Shown: positions 34,341-44,418, counted from the stretch's first letter. The stretch: DNA of 64,000 bases from Streptacidiphilus jiangxiensis (GCF_900109465.1 NZ_FOAZ01000018.1:124001-188000), one strand, 5' to 3'. Translations and numbers: made by a program. Notes: generated by a model not told the origin, from the sequence alone.

Positions 34341-37300
34341 GCCTGGTCCTTCATCTTCTTGTGGAGGAACACCGCCAGCTCGGCGATGGTGGGACAGCGG
34401 AACAGCTCGACCAGCTTGATCGGGCAGCCGGGGTAGGCGGCCACCAGCCCGTCGCGGACCGACGGGATGCGCAGCGAGTCGCCGCCGACGTCCGCGAAGC
34501 GGTCGTGGTAACCGAAGTCGTCGGTGCCGAGGACCTTCTCCCAGATCTCCGCGACGGTGTCCTCGATCTCCTCGAGCGGCGGCACGCCCCGCTCCGCGGC
34601 TTCCGAAGCCCGGCCCGCATCGCCGTCGTCGGCGGCTGCGTCGGCGGCGTCGGCGCCGAGGGCCAGCACGGTCAGGGCCGCGACGTCGACCTTGCCGTTC
34701 GCCGTCATCGGCAGCGCGGAGCAGAGGGCCCACAGCGCCGGAACGGCGTGTCCGGGGAGCCGTTCCGCGGCCAGCGCGCGCAGTCGGGCGAGGTCGGGGC
34801 TGCCGTCACGGACCACCACGCCGGCGACCAGCCGCGTCTCGCCCTGGTCGTCGGCGGCCGCGACGACGGTCGCGTCGGCCACCCCGGGCAGGCCGCCCAG
34901 GACCGCGCCGACACCCTCGAGTTCGATCCGGAAGCCGCGGATCTTGACCTGCCGGTCCCGGCGGCCCAGGATCCGCAGGTTCCCGTCCGCGTCCCAGCGG
35001 ACCAGGTCTCCGGTGCGGTAGTGGCGCCCGCCCTCGGCGTCCTGCCGGAAGGCCCGGTCCGTCGCCTCGGGGTCGTTCAGGTAGTCGAGCGCGAGGCCGG
35101 CCCCGGACGCGCACAGCTCACCGACCGCCCCGTACGGCACCGGCAGCCCGTTCTCGTCCCGGACGGTGACCCCGGTGCCCGTGATCGGGCGCCCGATCGG
35201 CACGGTCGCGCCGACCTCGGCGGCGTCGTCGAGGTGGTGGACGGTCGTGAAGGTGGTGTTCTCCGTGGGCCCGTACCCGTTGGTGACCCGCAGGCCGGGG
35301 CAGTGCTCCAGGACCCGGCGCACCTGGGCGGCCGGGACGGTGTCCCCGCCGGTGAGCAGCTGGTCCACCCGGCCGAAGGCGTGCGGCGCGTGGTCGGCCA
35401 CCAGCCGGAACAGGCCGGCGGTGAGCCACAGGCCGGTGACCTGGTGCGCGGAGAGGAACTGCGCGAGCGAACTCGGGGTCGGTACCTGGTCCGGGTGGAC
35501 GACGACGGTGCCGCCCGCCGCCAGCGGGGCGAACAGCTCCAGCGTCGACGCGTCGAAGGAGAGCGGCGCGAACCGCAGGAAGCGCCAAGCGGCGGACCCG
35601 CGCACCACGCCCTCGTCCGCGACCAGGCGGCACACCGCCCGGTGCGGCACCCGGACGGCCTTGGGCCGCCCGGTCGAGCCGGAGGTGAAGGCGATGTAGG
35701 CGACCCGCTCCGGGTCGGGCGCGGCGGCCGGGGTCGGGGTGACCGGCTCGGCCCGCCCCCACGGGTCGAGCGGCTCCAGCACGTTCACCCGCAGGCCCGC
35801 CTGCCGCAGCTCGTCCGCCCGACCGCTGTCGGCCAGGACCGACGACGGCTCGGCCTGCTCGAAGACGTGGCGCAGGAAGGTGGCGGGCAGTCCGGGCTCC
35901 AGGCCGATGTAGGCGGCACCGGCGCGCAGCACCGCGAGGACGGCGACGACCTCACGGGCGGAGCGCGGCACCGCGACGACGACCCGGTCCCCGGGCTCCA
36001 CCCCGGCGGCCCGCAACGCGGCAGCCTGCGCCTCCACGCGCCGCACCAGCTCCGCGTAGGTCAGCGGCGCGGCTCCGGGTTCGAGCACGGCCGGCTCGTC
36101 GGGGCGGCCGAGGGCGACCGACTCGACCAGCTGCCACACGTCCGTGGGCTCGCAGACGTCCGCGGGCCCGTCGGCCTCCACGGGTTCCGGGTCCGGGGTC
36201 CGCCGCTCCAGCAACTCGCGCAGCGGACGGTCCCGGTTCGCCTCGTCGAGCAGTGCGGCCAGCACGGCGCGGAAGTCGGCGACGAGCGCGGCCGCCTCCC
36301 AGGGCGCCAGCGCGGACGTGGCGTACTCGACGCACAGGCGCGGCCGGTCCCCCCAACGCTGCACGTAAAGCAGCGCGTCGAAGACGGCGCCGCCGCAGTG
36401 ACCCTCGTGGATCTCCACCTCGAGCCCGGGGACGTCGACGCGGCCGGGCACCATCTCGTCATGGGCCGCGAAGGCCACCTGGACCAGGGCGTTCTGTGCG
36501 GTGTCGGTGACCACGCCGAGGCCGCTGCTGAGCCGCTCGAACGGCACCTGCCGCGCGCCGAGCGCCGAGCGGACGGCGTCGCCGACGCCCGCGACGTGCT
36601 CCCGCACGGTCGCCTCGGTGCCGATCGCGCAGCGCACCGGCAGCAGGGTGGTGACCAGCCCGACCGTGTCCTGCTCGCGTGCGCCGGTCCGGCCCGCCCA
36701 GGACAGGCCCAGCAGCAGGTCGTCGACGCCGGCGCGGCGGGCGCAGGCGAGGGACCACGCCGCGAGCAGGACGGCGTTGCGGGTGACGCCACTGTCGGTC
36801 GCCAGGCCAAGGCAGCGGTCCCGGGTGGGCGCGTCGAGCTCGACGGGCAGCCGCGTGCCGCGGTGGTCGAAGTACTCCTCGCGGGCCAGGTCGCTCGGGA
36901 ACCGGACGATCCGCGGGGCGTCCGCCAGCTCGGCGATCCGCCGGGCGGCCGCCTCCTCGACCGCGTCGGGCGCGGCGGGCACCAGGGACGGCGCGTCGCC
37001 CTGCGGGCCCTCGCCCCGGTAGTGGTCGAAGAGTTCACGCCAGATCACGCCGATGCTCCAGCCGTCCGCGACGACGTGGTGGACCAGCAGGCTGAGGACG
37101 TGGCGGTCAGCGGCGGCGCGGGTCAGCACGAAGACGACGGGCGGCCGTTCGAAGGGCGCCAGCAGCCGCACGGAGGAGGGGCGCAGCGCGGCGTGGAGCA
37201 GGTCCGCACCGGCGGCGCCGTCGGGCAGCTCGAGCTCCTGCCGCAGCAGCCGGGCCCGCCAGCCGGGCACGACGCGTGCGCGCAGGCCCTCCGGGCGGCG

Positions 37301-37741
37301 GTGGAAGACGGTCCGCAGGGCGTCGTGCCGGTCCGTCACGGCCTGCACCGCCGCGGTGAGCCGGTCGACGTCCAGGGCGCCTCGCAGGTCCGCGCTGAAC
37401 AGCAGGTGCCAGGCCGTCTCCGCGCCCGCCTCCTCGCTGAGCAGCATGGACGCCTCGGCCGGCGTGGCCGCGCGCTCCGTCGGGCGGTGCGCCTCGGGCT
37501 CCTGCCGCGGGGCGGGCGCGCAGGGGCGGCCCTGGGCCAGCACCGCGGCCAGCGGTTCGGGCCCCAGCAGTCGCACCAGGTCCAGGGCGGTGCCCGCCCG
37601 TTCGGCGCGGGCCACCAGGTCGACGGCGCGCAGGGAGGTGCCGCCGAGGGCGACGAAAGAGGCTCCGGCCGCCTCGGCCTCCAGCGCGTCCGCCGTGCGG
37701 CCGAGCACCCGTGCCGCCAGCGTCGTCACATCCGCGTCCAT
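34334..37741 (-). CDS. NRPS, T-C-A(Val-like)-T
   Basis: The protein has 1135 residues. Domains: carrier (1-75, Ser36 in LGGTSLRA); condensation (95-480, HHVVADG at about 221); adenylation (500-1020, FTSGSTGRPKAV, YRTGDLV, TANGKVDVA); carrier (1050-1130, DVGGDSLRI). Pocket residues read D A L W L G G T F K, close to the valine code DAFWIGGTFK, so an aliphatic residue is likely. The N-terminal carrier has no A domain before it, so its starter must arrive from a trans ligase. The PaaK-like protein and the free A domain are candidates. It is coupled to the MFS upstream (TGATG) and the PKS downstream. Confidence 0.94.
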   Translation of the reverse strand: MDADVTTLAARVLGRTADALEAEAAGASFVALGGTSLRAVDLVARAERAGTALDLVRLLGPEPLAAVLAQGRPCAPAPRQEPEAHRPTERAATPAEASMLLSEEAGAETAWHLLFSADLRGALDVDRLTAAVQAVTDRHDALRTVFHRRPEGLRARVVPGWRARLLRQELELPDGAAGADLLHAALRPSSVRLLAPFERPPVVFVLTRAAADRHVLSLLVHHVVADGWSIGVIWRELFDHYRGEGPQGDAPSLVPAAPDAVEEAAARRIAELADAPRIVRFPSDLAREEYFDHRGTRLPVELDAPTRDRCLGLATDSGVTRNAVLLAAWSLACARRAGVDDLLLGLSWAGRTGAREQDTVGLVTTLLPVRCAIGTEATVREHVAGVGDAVRSALGARQVPFERLSSGLGVVTDTAQNALVQVAFAAHDEMVPGRVDVPGLEVEIHEGHCGGAVFDALLYVQRWGDRPRLCVEYATSALAPWEAAALVADFRAVLAALLDEANRDRPLRELLERRTPDPEPVEADGPADVCEPTDVWQLVESVALGRPDEPAVLEPGAAPLTYAELVRRVEAQAAALRAAGVEPGDRVVVAVPRSAREVVAVLAVLRAGAAYIGLEPGLPATFLRHVFEQAEPSSVLADSGRADELRQAGLRVNVLEPLDPWGRAEPVTPTPAAAPDPERVAYIAFTSGSTGRPKAVRVPHRAVCRLVADEGVVRGSAAWRFLRFAPLSFDASTLELFAPLAAGGTVVVHPDQVPTPSSLAQFLSAHQVTGLWLTAGLFRLVADHAPHAFGRVDQLLTGGDTVPAAQVRRVLEHCPGLRVTNGYGPTENTTFTTVHHLDDAAEVGATVPIGRPITGTGVTVRDENGLPVPYGAVGELCASGAGLALDYLNDPEATDRAFRQDAEGGRHYRTGDLVRWDADGNLRILGRRDRQVKIRGFRIELEGVGAVLGGLPGVADATVVAAADDQGETRLVAGVVVRDGSPDLARLRALAAERLPGHAVPALWALCSALPMTANGKVDVAALTVLALGADAADAAADDGDAGRASEAAERGVPPLEEIEDTVAEIWEKVLGTDDFGYHDRFADVGGDSLRIPSVRDGLVAAYPGCPIKLVELFRCPTIAELAVFLHKKMKDQAW

Positions 37742-39072
37742 CAGTCCCGACCTTCCTCCGCCGTGCCGACGAGGCACGCTGATCCCGACTCCTGCTGCTG
37801 CGGCGCCGGCTCCTCCCCGGCCGCCGGCCGCGACCCGCGGGTCCGCTCGGCCCAGCCGACCACGGGTGCGTTCACCACCAGGCCGGCCAGGAACAACCCC
37901 GCCAGCGCCAGCCATCCGCCGAGCAGGAACCGGGTGGTCACGAACGTGACCAGGACCGGCGCGGCGGCCGTCGGCAGGGAGCCGCTGAGCACGAACATGC
38001 CGCTGTAGGCGCCCTGCCGCTCCGGGTCCGCGAACCCGTACCGGAACGCCCAGTTGGCGCTCTCGCCCCACAGCTCGCCGAGGGTCAGCAGGGCGACGCA
38101 CAGCAGCAGCGCGCCGACCGCGACGGGCGTCGCGGAGCCCCGCGTCGCCGCGGCCGCCACACAGGCGAGGGCCAGCACCGCGAAGGCGCCGCGCTGCATC
38201 CGGGCCGCGCCCGCGGTCGTCTCGCTCCCCTTGGCGACCCGCACCTGCAGCAGGATGACCAGGGCGGTGTTGCCCAGGATCATCCACGCGGCGAGCGGCC
38301 TGGGGATGCTCGTCTCGGTGACGATCCACAGCGGCAGGCCGACGGTGAGGACGGTGTTCCCGATCAGGGTCGTGCTGCTGACGAACGACACGGCCATGTA
38401 GGGGAGGTCGTACCGGAACCGCTCGCGGGGCCCGCCCGGTGTCCGGGCGGCGGTCGTGGGCGCGATGCGCGGCAGACGCAGGATCGACAGCGCCACCAGG
38501 AAGGTGGTCACCGCCATGCCGAGGACCAGGGACGAGTACGCGGCCCGGGTGCCGACGCCGATGGCGGTACCGGCCAGCAGCACCCCCAGCGAGAAGCCGA
38601 TGTTGGTCAGCACCCGGGTGATCGCCGACAGGCGCACCCGGTCCTCCTTCGGCAGGATCGAGCCGGTCACGGCTCCCCGGGCCACGTTGAGGCCCGTCTC
38701 GGTGCAGCCGAGGCCGACGATCACCGGCAGGAACGCCACGAAGGAGCGCACCGAGGACGCCGTGGCCAGCAGGGCGATCTGCAGCGCGCAGAACCCGAGG
38801 AAGACCTCGCGCGGTCCGAGGCGGTCGGCCAGCCGGCCGACCCGGACGCTGAGCAGCAGCCCGGCCAGCCCGCCCAGCGAGAAGCCGAGGCCGACCTGGG
38901 CCGCCGACAGGCCGGCCACCTTCACGAAGAACAGGGCGCTGCCGGAGGTGTAGAGGCCGTAGCCGGTGCTGCCGATGAGGGTGTTCGTCTGCAGCACCCG
39001 GATCGGCCCGGGCGGCGGGACCGCCCGCGCGATCCGGTCGCGCAGCGGCCGCAGCGTCATGGTGCCTGACAC
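37741..39072 (-). CDS. MFS transporter
   Basis: This is a membrane protein of up to 443 residues with about 12 helices and the MFS loop motif GRLADRLGPREVF. GTG 39072 and ATG 39060 are both possible starts; neither has a strong ribosome site. Its stop shares one base with the NRPS start (TGATG). Placement inside the assembly-line operon favours export of the product. An Arg/Lys/Gly-rich hydrophilic tail of about 25 residues follows the last helix. Confidence 0.87.
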   Translation of the reverse strand: MSGTMTLRPLRDRIARAVPPPGPIRVLQTNTLIGSTGYGLYTSGSALFFVKVAGLSAAQVGLGFSLGGLAGLLLSVRVGRLADRLGPREVFLGFCALQIALLATASSVRSFVAFLPVIVGLGCTETGLNVARGAVTGSILPKEDRVRLSAITRVLTNIGFSLGVLLAGTAIGVGTRAAYSSLVLGMAVTTFLVALSILRLPRIAPTTAARTPGGPRERFRYDLPYMAVSFVSSTTLIGNTVLTVGLPLWIVTETSIPRPLAAWMILGNTALVILLQVRVAKGSETTAGAARMQRGAFAVLALACVAAAATRGSATPVAVGALLLCVALLTLGELWGESANWAFRYGFADPERQGAYSGMFVLSGSLPTAAAPVLVTFVTTRFLLGGWLALAGLFLAGLVVNAPVVGWAERTRGSRPAAGEEPAPQQQESGSACLVGTAEEGRD

Positions 39073-39076
39073 GTCG

Positions 39077-40399
39077 TCACCGCTCCCAGGTGTCGAGCTC
39101 GCGCGCCCACGTCCCGAGGGTGCGCTCGACGGCCGCCCACAGTGCCTCGACGGCGGGCGCCGGATACCAGTCGACCCGGTGGTGGGCGACGACGGAGATG
39201 CCGGACGGGGTCTCGATCGGCAGCACGGCGAGGGCCGCGTCCAGGGTGAGTCCGGGGGCCGCCACCGGCTCGACGGCGCAGTCCGTGAAGCCGAGGTCGT
39301 CGAAGAGCCGGTTGAGGCTCAACGGCTGCGGGTTGAACGAGAAGTAGGGCCCGCTGCTGGGCGCGCCGAACGCGTCCGGCTCCATCCGCTCGATGATGCT
39401 GCCCCACGGGACCGCGGAGCTGACGTCGAGGGCGCGGATCGCCGCCCGGTTGAAGTGCGGCAGGAACGTCCCGGCGCTGCCGGACGCCGACCGCTCGGTG
39501 GCGATGACCACCCGGCCGGACAGGAAGCCCACCGTCCTGCGCACGTCGTAGGCCTCACGGTTGGCGGTGACCAGCGTGGTGCCGACGGCCTCCTGGTCGC
39601 CGAGCTCGTACAGCGCCCGGTGCACCGCCGCGTGGATCCAGCTCCACTTGCTCATCCGGGTCCTGCGGGCCCCGTCGGTCACCGCGGCGACCAGCTCGGC
39701 GGGCATCGCGGTGCGGAACACGCCCGGGTTCGCGTAGCCGGCCGTGGGAGCCCCGGTGAACCCGTCGAAGCGCAGCCCGGGGATCGGGCCCACCTGCCCC
39801 AACTGCTCCGCCAGGCGCGTCAGCAGCGCCCGGCCGGCGTCGGACGCCAGGTGGGCGTTCTGCTCCCGCACGTGCTGCGGGAAGGCGAGCGAGTCGTCGG
39901 CCGGCAGCTCGACCGACTCGCCGAGTTCCTGGCGGTAACAGGCGGTGAGGTCCTCCATGAGGACGTTGACCGACCACAGGTCGCTGACGAGATGGTCCGT
40001 GACGAGTCCGAAGAGGAGGCCGTCGCCGGTCTCGGCCAGGAGCAGTCGGGCCAACGGGCCGTGCTCCAGGTCGAAGGGGGCGTCGGTCGCCTCGTGGAGC
40101 AGCCGCACCGGGTCCGCCGCAGCGGGCAGCACGGTCACCGGGGTCGGCTCGGCCGGGCGGTCCAGCCGCCACCGGCCGGTGCCCGGTTCGAACCCGCACC
40201 GCAGCACGTGGTGGCGGAGCTGGAGCCGCTGCCAGGCCCGCTCCAGCGCGGCGACGTCCAGCGGTCCGCGCACCCGCAGCAGCGCCGCCGGGTGGCTGGG
40301 CCGGTTGACCCCGGCCGCCACGTCACCGGCGATCTGGCCCAGCCGGTGACGCTGCGCCCAGGACGGCTCCTGGGCCTGGTACATCTCGTCGGTTCCCAT
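39077..40399 (-). CDS. Free-standing condensation-domain protein
   Basis: The 440-residue protein has the condensation/acyltransferase fold. The active motif reads DHLVSDLWS, keeping the His and Asp of HHxxxDG but replacing the first His with Asp and the Gly with Leu. Other landmarks are PFDLEHGPLARLLL and the C-terminal FSFNPQPLSL. Such stand-alone proteins (for example SgcC5 or PapA types) form esters or amides between a carrier-bound acyl group and a soluble or second carrier-bound acceptor. The PCP at 46238, the PaaK-like ligase and the aryl pathway are possible partners. It may also act on the NRPS starter. Confidence 0.85.
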   Translation of the reverse strand: MGTDEMYQAQEPSWAQRHRLGQIAGDVAAGVNRPSHPAALLRVRGPLDVAALERAWQRLQLRHHVLRCGFEPGTGRWRLDRPAEPTPVTVLPAAADPVRLLHEATDAPFDLEHGPLARLLLAETGDGLLFGLVTDHLVSDLWSVNVLMEDLTACYRQELGESVELPADDSLAFPQHVREQNAHLASDAGRALLTRLAEQLGQVGPIPGLRFDGFTGAPTAGYANPGVFRTAMPAELVAAVTDGARRTRMSKWSWIHAAVHRALYELGDQEAVGTTLVTANREAYDVRRTVGFLSGRVVIATERSASGSAGTFLPHFNRAAIRALDVSSAVPWGSIIERMEPDAFGAPSSGPYFSFNPQPLSLNRLFDDLGFTDCAVEPVAAPGLTLDAALAVLPIETPSGISVVAHHRVDWYPAPAVEALWAAVERTLGTWARELDTWER

Positions 40400-40408
40400 C
40401 AGCGCCTC

Positions 40409-41104
40409 TCAGTACCAGCCCTGGAGCGCCGTCTTGAAGCCGTCGAAGTCCTCGTTGTGGACGACGTGGCCGGTGTCGGGCACGGTGCGCACCTCGAACC
40501 CGAGGGCACGCAGTTCCTCGGCCCGCTGCGGCGGGATGTTGTGGCTCGGGTCGGCGAGGACCAGCAGCGACGGCTCGGCCGGCTTGTCCGGGGTGAGGCC
40601 GGCGAACCCGTCGAACGACTCCAGGGTGGTGTCGTCCCAGTGGGCGAGCGAGGTGAGCTTGTTCTGCTGGGCCTGCGCCTCCCAGCGGGGCAGCACCTGC
40701 TGGATCCGCTCCAGGTCCCAGTCCTTCTGCGAGCGCAGGGCCGCGGCCATGGCGCCGCCGTCCGGAGGCGCCGCCGCCCAGGCCGGGTCGACGTAGACGG
40801 CCTTCCCGGGCTGCAGCCGGTCCACGACCTGGGCCAGCAGCAGCGCACCGAGGGAGTGGCCGACGGCCAGCGCGGGGCGCGCGGGAACCGCCTCGGCCAC
40901 CGCGTCCGCCATGGCCTGCAGGGTGTAGGAGTCCCACCGCTCGCTCAGTCCGTGACCGGGCAGGTCGGGGGCCAGCACCCGGTAGCCCTGGCTCGCGAGC
41001 TCCGGACCGGTACGCCACCAACTGGACGAGTCGGCCGTGATCCCGTGCACCAGGACCGCCACGCGATCCCCACTGCCCCACTCCTCCACGTGCAACCGCG
41101 ACAC
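40409..41104 (-). CDS. Alpha/beta hydrolase
   Basis: The protein has about 231 residues and a classical Ser nucleophile in VGHSLGA, an oxyanion motif VLVHGIT and a C-terminal His in DTGHVVHN. GTG 41104 is chosen because AAAGGAG lies 9 bases upstream. The frame is open to GTG 41152, but that start has no ribosome site. It follows the amidotransferase gene by 51 bases in the same operon. Function could be editing thioesterase, esterase or tailoring hydrolase. Confidence 0.8.
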   Translation of the reverse strand: MSRLHVEEWGSGDRVAVLVHGITADSSSWWRTGPELASQGYRVLAPDLPGHGLSERWDSYTLQAMADAVAEAVPARPALAVGHSLGALLLAQVVDRLQPGKAVYVDPAWAAAPPDGGAMAAALRSQKDWDLERIQQVLPRWEAQAQQNKLTSLAHWDDTTLESFDGFAGLTPDKPAEPSLLVLADPSHNIPPQRAEELRALGFEVRTVPDTGHVVHNEDFDGFKTALQGWY

Positions 41105-41155
41105 CGCAGCGTTCTCCTTTGCTTCTCTTACGAATGATTGACGGTTCGTCACTTG

Positions 41156-42973
41156 CTACAGCACGACCGAGACGCCGTACTCGCGCAGCCACTGGTCGAG
41201 CTGGATGACCCGGGGCAGCCACGGCGGCGGGGTGAACTTGCCGTTGAACCAGGCGTCGCTGTCCACCATCGCGCGGACCGCGGCCTCGTTGACGAGGCCG
41301 CGCACCGGGGAGGACGGCTCGTCGATGATCTGCCGCACCGACTGCCGCACCGCCTCCAGGTATTGCGGGCTCTGCCCGAACGGGAAGCCGCTCTTGGGCC
41401 GGTTGACCACCTGCTCGGGGAGCAGGTCGGCCACGGCGGCGCGCAGCAGGCCCTTCTCCTGTCCGCCGGCGCGCTTGTACTCCCAGGGGACGTTCCACAG
41501 GTACTCGACCAGGCGGTGGTCGCAGAACGGCACCCGGACCTCGAGCCCGTTGGCGCGGCTCATCCGGTCCTTGCGGTCGAGCAGGAACGGCAGGAACCGG
41601 GTGAGCTGGAGGTGGAACACCTCGCGCAGCCGCCGGTCCGGGCCGGTCTCGCCGTCCAGGTGCGGCACCTCCGCCAGGGCGTCCGCGTAGGCGTCCGCGA
41701 CGTACCCCTCCAGGTCCAGCACCGCCCGCAGTTCGGGCGAGAGCTGGGCGTTGCGGTCGGTCACCCCGGCCGACCAGGGGAAGTTGGCCGTGGCCTGCCC
41801 GGCCTCGCCCAGGAACCAGGGGTAGCCGCCGAAGATGTCGTCGGCGCCCTCCCCCGACAGCGCCACCTCGGCCTGCTTGCGGACCTCACGGAACAGCAGC
41901 AGCAGGGAGGCGTCGAGGTCGCCCACGCCCGGCATGTCCCTGGCACGGAGAGTGTTGCCCAACTCGTCGGTGAGGGCCGGCGCCTGGACGACGACCTCGC
42001 TGTGCCGGGTCCCCACGTGGTCGACGACGGCGCGCACGAACGGCGCGTCCCGGCTGACGTGCAGCGCGTCCGCCTTGAAGTCGCGCTCGCCGTCGGCGAA
42101 GTCGAGGGAGTACGTGGCGAGCTTGCCGCCGTCCGGGGTGAGCGCCTCGGCGGCCAGGCCGACGATCGCGCTGGAGTCGATACCGCCCGACAGCAGCGCC
42201 ACGAGCGGCACCTCCGACTGCGACTGCTCACCCACCGCCTGCCCGAGCAGGCGGCGCACCTCGGCCACCGTGGTGGGCAGGTCGTCGGTGTGCGGGGCGG
42301 TCCGCAGGCTCCAGTACCGGTGCTCGCGGGCGCCCCCCTGGCCGACGCGGACGAGGTGGCCGGGGCGCACCTCGCGCAGGTTGCGGTAGACGCCGACGCC
42401 CGGGGGCTTGATCGCCACGGTGAACAGGGCGGCCAGGCCCTCGGCGTCCACCTCGGCGGGAAAGCGCGGGTGGGCGAGGACCGCGCGGGGCGCGGTGCCG
42501 AAGAGCACGCCCTCGCCGCAGCGGGCCCAGTACAGCGGCTTGATGCCGAGCCGGTCGCGGACCAGCAGCAGCCGCTCGTCGCGGCCGTCCCAGACGGCCA
42601 GGGCGTACATGCCGACCAGTCGGTCGAACGCCGCCTCGTCCCACTCCAGGAAGGCCCAGCGCACCAGCTCGCGGTCGGACCCGCCGCGCGGCCGGCAGCC
42701 GCGGCGCTCGAGCTCCGCCCGCAGCTCGGCCCGGTTGTACAGCTCGCCGTCGAAGGCGACGACGACCTGCTCGGCGGCGTCCGCCGTCCCGCGGCCCGCG
42801 CCGTCCTCGCCGCCCTCGCCGCGCCCGCACCAGGCCAGCGCGGCGTGCGCGGCGAGCCGGCTCCTGGTGGAGTCAGCGGCGCCACAGCCCAGCGTGGCCG
42901 CCATGGCGGCCACGGTCCGGCCCTCGTCGGCCAAGGACCGGCTCCAGTCGGCCCAGCCGGTGATCCCGCACAT
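41156..42973 (-). CDS. asnB: Glutamine-dependent asparagine synthetase-like amidotransferase
   Basis: The 605-residue protein begins MCGITGW, so Cys2 of the Ntn glutaminase domain is present and ammonia can be released from glutamine. The C-terminal synthetase domain has the PP-loop SGGIDSSAI and the acidic GEGADDIFGGY. AsnB paralogues in NRPS clusters amidate carboxyl groups of precursors or products. The retained Cys2 argues against a beta-lactam-synthetase role, since those enzymes lose glutaminase function. Start and stop are coupled to the PaaK-like gene upstream (TGATG). Confidence 0.92.
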   Translation of the reverse strand: MCGITGWADWSRSLADEGRTVAAMAATLGCGAADSTRSRLAAHAALAWCGRGEGGEDGAGRGTADAAEQVVVAFDGELYNRAELRAELERRGCRPRGGSDRELVRWAFLEWDEAAFDRLVGMYALAVWDGRDERLLLVRDRLGIKPLYWARCGEGVLFGTAPRAVLAHPRFPAEVDAEGLAALFTVAIKPPGVGVYRNLREVRPGHLVRVGQGGAREHRYWSLRTAPHTDDLPTTVAEVRRLLGQAVGEQSQSEVPLVALLSGGIDSSAIVGLAAEALTPDGGKLATYSLDFADGERDFKADALHVSRDAPFVRAVVDHVGTRHSEVVVQAPALTDELGNTLRARDMPGVGDLDASLLLLFREVRKQAEVALSGEGADDIFGGYPWFLGEAGQATANFPWSAGVTDRNAQLSPELRAVLDLEGYVADAYADALAEVPHLDGETGPDRRLREVFHLQLTRFLPFLLDRKDRMSRANGLEVRVPFCDHRLVEYLWNVPWEYKRAGGQEKGLLRAAVADLLPEQVVNRPKSGFPFGQSPQYLEAVRQSVRQIIDEPSSPVRGLVNEAAVRAMVDSDAWFNGKFTPPPWLPRVIQLDQWLREYGVSVVL

Positions 42974-44418
42974 CAGCAGGCCCCTTCGGAGTCCAGCTGG
43001 CGCAGCGACTCGGCGACCAGGGTGTTGATCGGCTCCGGCAGGCGGGCCCAGTTGGCCTCGTCGTTGAGGTCCAGCACCCGGGAGAGCTTCCAGCCCAGGT
43101 ACTGGCCCAGGGAGGCGAGCGGCGGCAGGGTCTCCACGGCGCGCACCGTCACCGTCATGGACTCGAAGAGCGGCGTGAACCGCTCGGCGGCGTCCCGGCA
43201 CCAGGCCTCGTCGGGCTCGCCGTCGGTCGTCACCAGCAGCACGATCGAGCGGTCCCGCACCACGAGCATGTAGTTGAAGACCGTGTAGCGCGGCAGCGGC
43301 GCCGACCACAGCGCGGCCTCCAGGTCGTTCTGCCGGATGCCGTTGCCGGAGAGCGTCACCACGTCCTGCCCCCGGCCGAGGGTCCGCAGGACCGGCGTGC
43401 GCGCCCCGCAGGGGCAGTCGGTGCCGACGATCTCGACCTGGTCGCCCGTCCGGTAGCGCAGCAGCGGCCGGGCGGGGAGGTCGAGGGTGGTGACCACCAG
43501 CTCGCCGCGGTCCGGCGAGCCGTCGATCGGCCTGGTGCCGCTCTCGTCGGTGAGCTCCAGGAGGTAACTGTGCGTCTGCAGGTGCAGGTTGCGCTCCGCG
43601 CAGGTCACCGCGGTGGTCCCGGTCTCCGACGAGCCGTACGAGGAGACGTAGGCGGTCGCGCCGGTCTGCCGCTCCAGGTGCCGGACGAAGGCCGGGCCGG
43701 TCTGCTCGGCCATCAGGAAGAGCCGGTCGAAGCGCGGCGCGGGCAGACCGTTGCGGTGGGCGTACTGCAGCAGCTCCAGCAGCCGGGAGGGCGGGCCGAC
43801 GAACACGTTGGCGTGCAGCTCGTCGATCAGCCGCAGCACCCGGTGGTAGTTGCCGGTGATGTTGTCCACCCAGGGGCGGAAGGACATCACCCCGAGGTAC
43901 TCCAGGACCTTCTCGAACTGGTAGGCCGCCGGCGCGAAGGGGGCGTTGATGAGGATCAGCGCCACGTCGTCGGGCTGCAGGATCTGCGCCCACAGCGCGC
44001 CGATGTTGATGGTGTTGACCACCAGGTCGTCGATCGCCTTGGGCGCCGCGACGGGGTTGCCGGTGGTCCCGGAGGACTCGTAGTAGTGCAGGAACTCCGC
44101 GAGCGGGCGGGTGAACGCGGAGCCGCCGGAGGCCGCCAGGGCGCCCTTGGCCAGCAACGGCAGCCCGGGGAAGACCTCGTGCAGCACCACGTCGGGGTCG
44201 ACACCGCCTGGCCCCGCCAGGACGTCGCGCAACTTCTCGTCGTAGGAGTCCTGGTAGAGCGGGCAGTCGACGGCCGCCCGCAGGGTGGCGACCAGCTTGG
44301 CGGCATGCACGGCGGACAGGTCGGCCGTACCGCGGTGGTTCTCCTCGACCAGGGTCGCGTGCTCGTCGGCGAGTCGGCCAACCTCCGCCCTGGTGGCGGC
44401 GTCACGCAGAAGCAACAT
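42973..44418 (-). CDS. PaaK-like AMP-forming ligase
   Basis: The protein has about 481 residues and belongs to the phenylacetate-CoA ligase/CapK branch of adenylating enzymes. It has YYESSGTTGNPVAAPK (ATP loop), SSYGSSETG, YRTGDQVEI and the PaaK-type Cys motif CPCGARTP. ATG 44418 is used; the open frame to 44481 overlaps the MIO gene and adds nothing recognisable. The MIO enzyme is encoded directly upstream with a 17-base overlap, so an aryl-acrylate or beta-aryl amino acid is the natural substrate guess. It could be transferred to the lone PCP (46238) or to the N-terminal carrier of the T-C-A-T NRPS. Confidence 0.85.
   Translation of the reverse strand: MLLLRDAATRAEVGRLADEHATLVEENHRGTADLSAVHAAKLVATLRAAVDCPLYQDSYDEKLRDVLAGPGGVDPDVVLHEVFPGLPLLAKGALAASGGSAFTRPLAEFLHYYESSGTTGNPVAAPKAIDDLVVNTINIGALWAQILQPDDVALILINAPFAPAAYQFEKVLEYLGVMSFRPWVDNITGNYHRVLRLIDELHANVFVGPPSRLLELLQYAHRNGLPAPRFDRLFLMAEQTGPAFVRHLERQTGATAYVSSYGSSETGTTAVTCAERNLHLQTHSYLLELTDESGTRPIDGSPDRGELVVTTLDLPARPLLRYRTGDQVEIVGTDCPCGARTPVLRTLGRGQDVVTLSGNGIRQNDLEAALWSAPLPRYTVFNYMLVVRDRSIVLLVTTDGEPDEAWCRDAAERFTPLFESMTVTVRAVETLPPLASLGQYLGWKLSRVLDLNDEANWARLPEPINTLVAESLRQLDSEGAC

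Noticed and set aside
41156-42973. Beta-lactam synthetase
   Set aside because: Cys2 of the glutaminase domain is present (MCGITGW), which beta-lactam synthetases have lost, so a glutamine-dependent amidotransferase is more likely.
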